Made by a program: the position numbers and the translations under genes. This document shows positions 54,850 through 64,000 of a stretch of DNA of 64,000 bases, one piece after another (position 1 is the first letter of the stretch; each line of letters opens with the position of its first letter). This DNA comes from Loripinus fragilis (taxonomy: Eukaryota; Mollusca; Bivalvia; Lucinida; Lucinidae): assembly GCA_964019695.1 (NCBI GenBank), contig OZ026530.1:32842690-32906689 (forward strand). The letters run 5' to 3'. The notes beneath the pieces are model-generated. The model was not told where the DNA came from. It worked only from the letters and a program-made list of their open reading frames with translations, and did not search any database.

Positions 54850-55490
54850 CTGTAGTATTGCACCTCAAATGGAACACAGTTTTTCATTTTTAAATTTTTA
54901 CAAATAAGTTACTTCACACTGAAAGTTTGCATGCGCATAGAAATAGCAAAACCCTAACTAGATTTAAATTTTGGCGGAGAATGATATCAGTTTTACGGCT
55001 CTGATATCCTGTAAAAATAAATAATTTAGTTTTTAGTGTGAAAATCCCCCTTTCAGTCCCCTTTTTTGTACTGTAGGTGCAATACACCTTGGATAGATAT
55101 ACCAGTATTTGCTCATGTATAAAATGCCCATTAGAGGTTACAGCAGACGATTATCTTGTTGAAAACATCAAATTGTGCGGGTAACGATGCAATCCAAGCT
55201 GATTTTATAGGTCTTTAATTGTAGTCACAATTTTTGTGACACAGTTGGATATAACTGAAACATTATTGACTAGGCTGAAGAACGGCAACGCAATATGTAG
55301 CTACATCTAAAACCACTAAATTGCTATAAATTGTCTTATATTAGTATATACATGGCTTATGTTCAACTGATAGTCAATGATCCGTTTCGCTCAAGGTACT
55401 AGAGGGGAATTTTATATGGTCTATAACATTAAGAATGTTAAAATGCCATCCTATCACAGCATTTATGAGAACGCCTGCAAACTTCCTGAG
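54850..55490 (+). repeat. Direct duplication, unit 2
   Basis: Counterpart of 53039-53780, about 1.8 kb away and slightly shorter. The intervening 53781-54849 appears in neither copy. Confidence 0.8.
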
Positions 55491-57306
55491 CACACTTAAC
55501 CCATGTAAGCATGTGTCCTATTTGTGGTGCATATATGCAGTGCAGATCTAGATCAGATGCCACACAACGCATCATCTGACCTGGGTCTTGGGAGGCTGTT
55601 TGCTTGCAAATGTTATATCAAAATTTGTATGAAAATGAAACATCATTGGTTTTGACAGACCCCATACGAACTTTTGGAATAGGACCTTCATGTCTATAGA
55701 GTTTTGTAAGACGAGCCAAAGGGATGTAATTTTCACTGTCACTATTGAATTAGATTCAAGTGCGACAGCATTGTGTACTTTCCTTATTGAACGACCCTCA
55801 CTGACTTAAGGAATCTGCCAATTATCTATTTAGGCTTTTTTTTAAATATTATTAGCTAGACATATAATGAATGATTGACTCACCTAACTGGTTTCGTATT
55901 ACAAAATTCACAGGTGATGTTTGCTCAATAATGCGATAGAAAGGTAACCATTTATTATGTTACTTACTTTCTCTTGTGTACCTTATAGTAAAAGGGATCC
56001 CCTATATCATAGTGTATGTCTTGCGCATTTTTATTTGCATATTTTACCTGGCGCTTCTTGGCTCCTTTAGATGTTTGTGAACCAAAACAAAAGACTTATG
56101 CTGCTGCTTAAGTGCTATTTTGGATTTATTGACGTTAAATCTGATAGCAGCTAATGTAGATCACATGTGCTTACATTATTGTGAAGTCTTTTGGCTAGGA
56201 TGCCATTATCGTTTGATGTGATCTCTCAACATGACTATTGGACATTGGATGATATATACTTGTTGAAACATGCTTTACGTTGAGTGCTTGCAACGTTTCC
56301 CTTACAGACAATGACAATTTTAACTACCATTGTCAGTTACTATTTCCAGTGGAGCACTATAACTTGGGGATATTTCTTCAATAACTAAGTGAGCTATTGT
56401 CTCAGCATACTTATCTGGTACAGGAAAAGCCTCAATAAAACTGCTATACCATCTACAAATGTAATGTACTTCTTTCCAGACAAAGAGGTCAGGTAAGGTC
56501 CAAACTTATTTTGGCAAAAGGGTATGGTGAAATGTCAGTTTCATGGATAGGTGCTTTGTTTTATGAATGTTTCTGCTTTGGCAAGTCACACAATGACCTA
56601 TATACTCATGCAACCCTGTTTACAAGTTGGGCCAATAGTTTTTAATTCTAATTGCATCATATGGTTTTTTCAGACCCCATATGACCATTTGAATCATGAG
56701 ACTGTCAGAACACTGCATCACGCAGATATTCAGGGATGTATAGCCTAAAAATTGGATCAGAATCAACATTGGATATAAAATACAATATATTGTCAATAGG
56801 CACATATTTCTTTTGCAATGATTGTGGCAATTTTCTATTTTCTAGGCCAAACTTGTTTTCCATCAAGGTTTGACCCTTGATTGTTCTGTCACTAAGTCAA
56901 CAATATCCTGTAAAATCGGTTTGTGAACTTGGTCCTCAGGTAATAATTTGGAACTTGCAAAACAACTTGGGATGAACCTATTTGTATTCAACGCTCCTAT
57001 CCTATTGTATAAGCCATATCACTGATATCTGGCGCAAAGGTACATTTTTTCTTGGGTTAAACCAGCACTTACTGGTAGGCGTGATAATAAATAAGCACAA
57101 AAATTATCAGTTCCTTTTAAGCATTTAATTTTACAGCTATATCCTTCAATTCCAGCCCAAGCTGAATTTGATGAATCAAGGATGTATTTCTGGTCTGTTC
57201 AAATAAAAACTCTGCTTCTTGCAATTAATGGTTCATTTTGTTATGATAATGATCATGATAATGTAAATGGTAATACTGATTTTGATGACGAAGAAGAAAC
57301 TACTGA
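55491..57306. other. Unique sequence, right-hand intergenic or intron
   Basis: I see no supported gene. A fragment at 55545-55600 resembles the family C hairpin motif (AGATCAGATGCC, ATCTGACCTGGGTCTTGG). Confidence 0.45.
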
Positions 57307-57883
57307 TAAGGGCTGTTTCACATATACACCGATTCCGAACCGAACCGAAACCGTAACGGCCAACGAATTGCATCATTTCGTTTTCGGCAGACCTTTCACA
57401 TATGAACCGAATCCGTGGACGAAATCTAAGAAAAAGCCTGTATAATTTGGACTAATTTCCCTCTCAGATAGCAGAAATACATTTGCAATGCAAATTGTTC
57501 CATGTCAATGCATTATGTTCGTGGTCTTTAAAGTCGCTCTGGGTATTGTCCCACTAAATTCTGTAGTCAATGGTATTGTGCTTGTAAAATAATCGCACAA
57601 TTGTCTCGCTGGACAATCCATCAATGGCTTTCATGATTACTAAGTTTATACAACACACGTGGTTGTGTATGTGCAGATTTTATCAAAATAACCTGTCGCG
57701 TTTGCTGAAATTTGGCCACCGAAACCGAAAAAAAATCAAAATCGTGCATGTTTTCGGTTCGGCGTTTGGTTTCGGTTCGGTTTCGGCTTCGGCGCATATG
57801 TGAAAGCGCTCATAGGGTTCAAGGCATTTTATTTTTTCGGTTCGGTTTCGGTTCGGTTTCGGTATGTATGTGAAATGGCCTTA
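57307..57883. mobile_element. MITE with CCGAAACCG-rich inverted ends, inserted at the edge of a GAT tract
   Basis: The left end TAAGGGCTGTTTCACATATA then CACCGATTCCGAACCGAA is matched in inverse by the right end CGGTTTCGGTATGTATG then TGAAATGGCCTTA. Sub-terminal regions contain many CCGAACCGAAACCG words, inverted between the two sides. Flanking GAT-type repeat is present on both sides, so the element interrupted that tract. A TAA/TTA boundary would fit a Harbinger-type target duplication. Confidence 0.8.
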
Positions 57884-61511
<3,628 letters not shown>

Positions 61512-61513
61512 GA

Positions 61514-62405
61514 TAATTAAAACCGGACTGAGGGGGACTATTGGGTGAAATTTTATGAAACTCTTTCAAAGTGTTCATGATATATGGAGACATCAAAAGG
61601 AAGGGTAAATCCCATGATCTTGAAGTGTGACCTTGACCTTGCGTTAAAGAAGCTGAATCATGGGATCTGCATGCCATCTAGCTAAATTATGAAGTTTTAA
61701 TAAACATATTTTTGATATATGGAGCGGACATGAAATTGAAGGGTAATGTCCATGACCTTGAAGTGTGACTTTGACCTTGAGTCTGCGTAGCTGAGTCATG
61801 TGTTTTGCATACCGTTTCACTAAGAGGAAGATTTGAGTGAAGGTTGATGAACTCTTTTAAAGGGTTCATATTATATGGAGCAAACACGGAATTGTAAGGT
61901 AAATCCCATTACCTTGACGTATAACTTTGACCTGGAGTATGTGTAGCTGAGTTATAAGTTCTGCACACCGACTCGCTAAGAGGAACATCTGAGTAACGTT
62001 TTATTAAAATCTTTAAAGAGTTCATAAGATATGGAGCTGAAAAGAAAGTGAAGGGTAAGTCCCTTGACCTTGAAGTGTGACATTGACATTGAATCCGTGT
62101 AGCTGATCATGGGTTCTGCATGTCGTCTAAATAAATTATGAAGTGTTAATGATAATTTTTCAAAGTGTTCATGATATATGGACAAGAAATTGAAGGTTAT
62201 TTCCCATGAACTTGAATTGTGATTTTGACCTCGAGTCTGCTCGGCTGAGTCATGGGTTGTACAAACTGTCTTACAGAGAGGAACATTCCAGGGAAGATTA
62301 TATGAAAATCGTTTAAAGGGTTCAAGAGATATGGAGCGTACACGAAATTGAAGGTAAATCCCATTATGGTGAAGTGTGACCGTGCCTTTGACCAACAAAG
62401 CATAT
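61514..62405 (+). repeat. Tandem array, ~138-158-bp unit, six copies
   Basis: The anchor GTGACCTTGACC or its variants falls at 61627, 61765, 61919, 62077, 62219 and 62375. Each unit also has ATATGGAGC, GAAATTGAAGGGTAAAT, CCCATGACCTTGAAGTG, GTGTAGCTGAGTCATGGGTT, CTAAGAGGAACAT and TTTAAAGGGTTCA. Copies are diverged. Minus-strand frames (for example 61976-62398) cross several units without stops but reflect the repeat rather than a gene. Confidence 0.85.
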
Positions 62406-62479
62406 AAAGTTTCCTTTAAAAAGGAAAGGCTTGACCAGTTGAGGTTTCTATACGTCCCATCAACACTCTTTCAGTTATA

Positions 62480-62632
62480 GGGATGGGTCTTCCTGGGTGG
62501 AACCAGTACTAAGCTAGGATTAATGTGCTTGCTCAATGACACAATGCAGTTTTGCCTGTGAGGCTCTTACATGCGGCCCCTTGGTCTTGAGTCAAGCGCT
62601 GTACTACTATGCCACTGCGTTGCCATGGCCAG
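62480..62632 (-). mobile_element. tRNA-headed SINE, second copy
   Basis: Reading the minus strand: CAACGCAGTGGCATAGTAGT (A-box region), CTTGACTCAAGACCAAGGGG, TTGTGTCATTGAGCAAGCAC (core shared with 4748-4912), then CCACCCAGGAAGACCCATCC (tail). Confidence 0.65.
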
Positions 62633-62639
62633 TTGAGGT

Positions 62640-63033
62640 ACGGCCAATGTTTGTGTTGTTTATGAAATGGGGTTTAGTGGGTGCAAAAGCTAACTTAGAC
62701 ATCATTCATATTATAAAATTTATATCAAAAGAAACTTATAAATATTTTGAGGGGACATTTCACAAGTGACAGGTAAAAAATGTAAACAAAATATTTTAGT
62801 AAGACGTGTATTTATTTAAGAATGTTTTAATGTTGAAAAATAACATATGAGCTGACTTTCGAGGAAACTTGTTTTCTGTATTTCAGACTGATTTACTGGC
62901 ATTTTTGTTTTGTATTCATAGTGAAAACAATGACAATGATTTGTATTGTAGTTAAATCTGTAATGATTTGTTAGCTTGTTGTAAAAAACAGGTTTACTCA
63001 TAAATCAGCTCATGATATGTGTAAATTGAAGTT
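62640..63033. other. AT-rich sequence without recognisable feature
   Basis: Contains CACAAGTGACAGGTAAAAAA at 62761, which returns as CACAAGTGAGAGGTAAAAAA at 63952. This may mean that 62770-63950 is itself bordered by a short direct repeat. Confidence 0.4.
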
Positions 63034-63324
63034 TTAATTAAACAATATATTTGGGTACAGCCTCAACAAATATTGACTTAAGTCTTCAATTGAATCAAAG
63101 GTAAGCAGTACAGCTGCTCCTTCTGGTGTTGGATTCCCTGTAACATCCATGGAATGTGAATCAAATACAGAGCATGTTCCACATTTTGGATTATAAATTG
63201 ATACTGCATATGCGTAATAACAGCCCCATGTAGTTTGCAAATCAAGGGAGATCTGATGCCATAAAAAATGATTTCCTTGACACATATCATGTATCACATT
63301 CGAGAAAAGCGAATTGCAATGCAA
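63034..63324 (-). pseudogene. Transposon-type cysteine-peptidase-like domain fragment
   Basis: A 96-codon frame. Its C-terminal half reads YNPKCGTCSVFDSHSMDVTG then NPTPEGAAVLLTFDSIEDLS and QYLLRLYP. The pattern F-D-S-H-S...G-x-P-x-P-x-G-x-A-V-L-L-x-F-x-S-x-x-x-L is one I associate with a herpes-tegument-peptidase-like (C76/OTU-like) domain found in proteins of large DNA transposons, such as Helitron-type elements, in fish and molluscs. That assignment is from memory. The N-terminal half overlaps a local tandem duplication and the rest of the protein is missing. Confidence 0.5.
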
Positions 63325-63965
63325 TAAAATCTGATCAACATCATGGGTTCCTTATTCTGAATTGATACTGCATGCGTAATGACAGCCCCATGTAGTTTGC
63401 AAATGGAGGGAGATCTGATGTCATAAAAACTGTTTACTTGAGCTAATCACAATACAATAAAATCTAATTAACATCGTGGGTTCCTTATTTGGAAACTGCA
63501 AACAATGATGAGAAAATCAATACTACAAGAGCAATTGCTGTATATTGATACCCAGCAATGTTGCCAAAAATGAGGGTATTGCCCTGATGATAAGACCTAA
63601 CAACTGATTTCATGCTGAACAATAATTTGCTTGTGATTATGCCTTTAGAGCATGTTGTTGTTTAGCAATTGTGTTTGCTTTCTTTGTGTTTGAAAGTGAA
63701 TCTCCATACATTTAAATCTGATCAACATCGTGGGTTCTCCACTCGGAAACTGCAAACAATGATGAGAAAATCAACGCTGCATTTGCTGTTCATTTATACC
63801 CAGCATTACTGCCATAAATGAGGGTATTGCCCTGATGATAAGATCCAGCAACTGATTTCAAGCTGAACAATTATTTGCTTTTGATTATACCTTTAGAGCA
63901 CATTGTTGTTTAACCATTGTGTTTGCTTTCCTTGTGTTTGAGTGGTTATTTCACAAGTGAGAGGT
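63189..63965. repeat. Two local tandem duplications
   Basis: First pair: 63189-63351 and 63352-63484 share TTGATACTGCAT, CAGCCCCATGTAGTTTGCAA and GGGAGATCTGATG. Second pair: 63461-63714 and 63715-63965, period 254 bp, share AACTGCAAACAATGATGAGA, GAGGGTATTGCCCTGATGAT, GAGCA.NTTGTTGTTTA-type words and TTGTGTTTGCTTTC. The first pair repeats part of the coding fragment above. Confidence 0.85.
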
Positions 63966-64000
63966 AAAAAACAAATAAAAAAAACAAATTAAAAGCCTTT

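Noticed and set aside
61976..62398. 140-codon minus-strand frame
   Set aside because: It crosses several units of the ~150-bp tandem array and has no conserved start or domain.

Overview
The window is eukaryotic, AT-rich and intron-dominated, and most likely comes from a mollusc, probably a bivalve (inference). No prokaryotic operon structure is present. The only gene I can reconstruct is a type-2 (animal/fungal GT2 family) chitin synthase on the minus strand. I assembled it from seven exons whose reading phases join without a break: 51308-51221, 45429-45026, 34493-33525, 19105-18965, 6832-6670, 5624-5509 and 4470-4395. The start of the gene may lie upstream of 51308. The catalytic core (DAD, EDR and QRRRW regions) and the C-terminal membrane part lie beyond the left edge. 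About 47 kb of the window is therefore one gene, of which roughly 1.96 kb is coding.

The introns are filled with repeats. Left part (1-9.8 kb): tandem arrays of ~172-192 bp and of exactly 152 bp, a SINE, three short exons, and two inverted-repeat DNA transposons. 10.1-13.3 kb: a 3.24 kb hAT-like element with a perfect 8-bp target duplication, carrying a second element nested inside it. 15-33 kb: a dispersed ~370 bp repeat family, a 180-bp tandem array, a decayed Tc1-like transposase, several TA-flanked elements, two pieces of DDE transposase coding sequence, tRNA-headed SINE fragments and a ~1 kb element with 22-bp terminal repeats. 33.5-41.8 kb: the largest chitin synthase exon, a pair of inverted ~0.55 kb blocks built from 20-bp repeats, long hairpins and a LINE 3' end. 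42.7-51.3 kb: three of the four copies of a ~0.5 kb MITE with a central perfect hairpin, an 852-bp foldback element, exon 45026-45429, a hammerhead ribozyme at 51061-51107, and the first recognised exon. 53-64 kb: a 1.8-kb-spaced direct duplication, a very long GAT/ATG tract with insertions, a ~150-bp tandem array rich in TGACCT-type half-sites, and a transposon-type coding fragment at the right end.

The chitin synthase is probably a membrane enzyme polymerising N-acetylglucosamine, which in molluscs serves shell, radula or gut matrices. The rest of the window records repeated transposon invasion of its introns. The most distinctive small element is the type I hammerhead ribozyme, whose three stems and catalytic core can all be read directly from the sequence.
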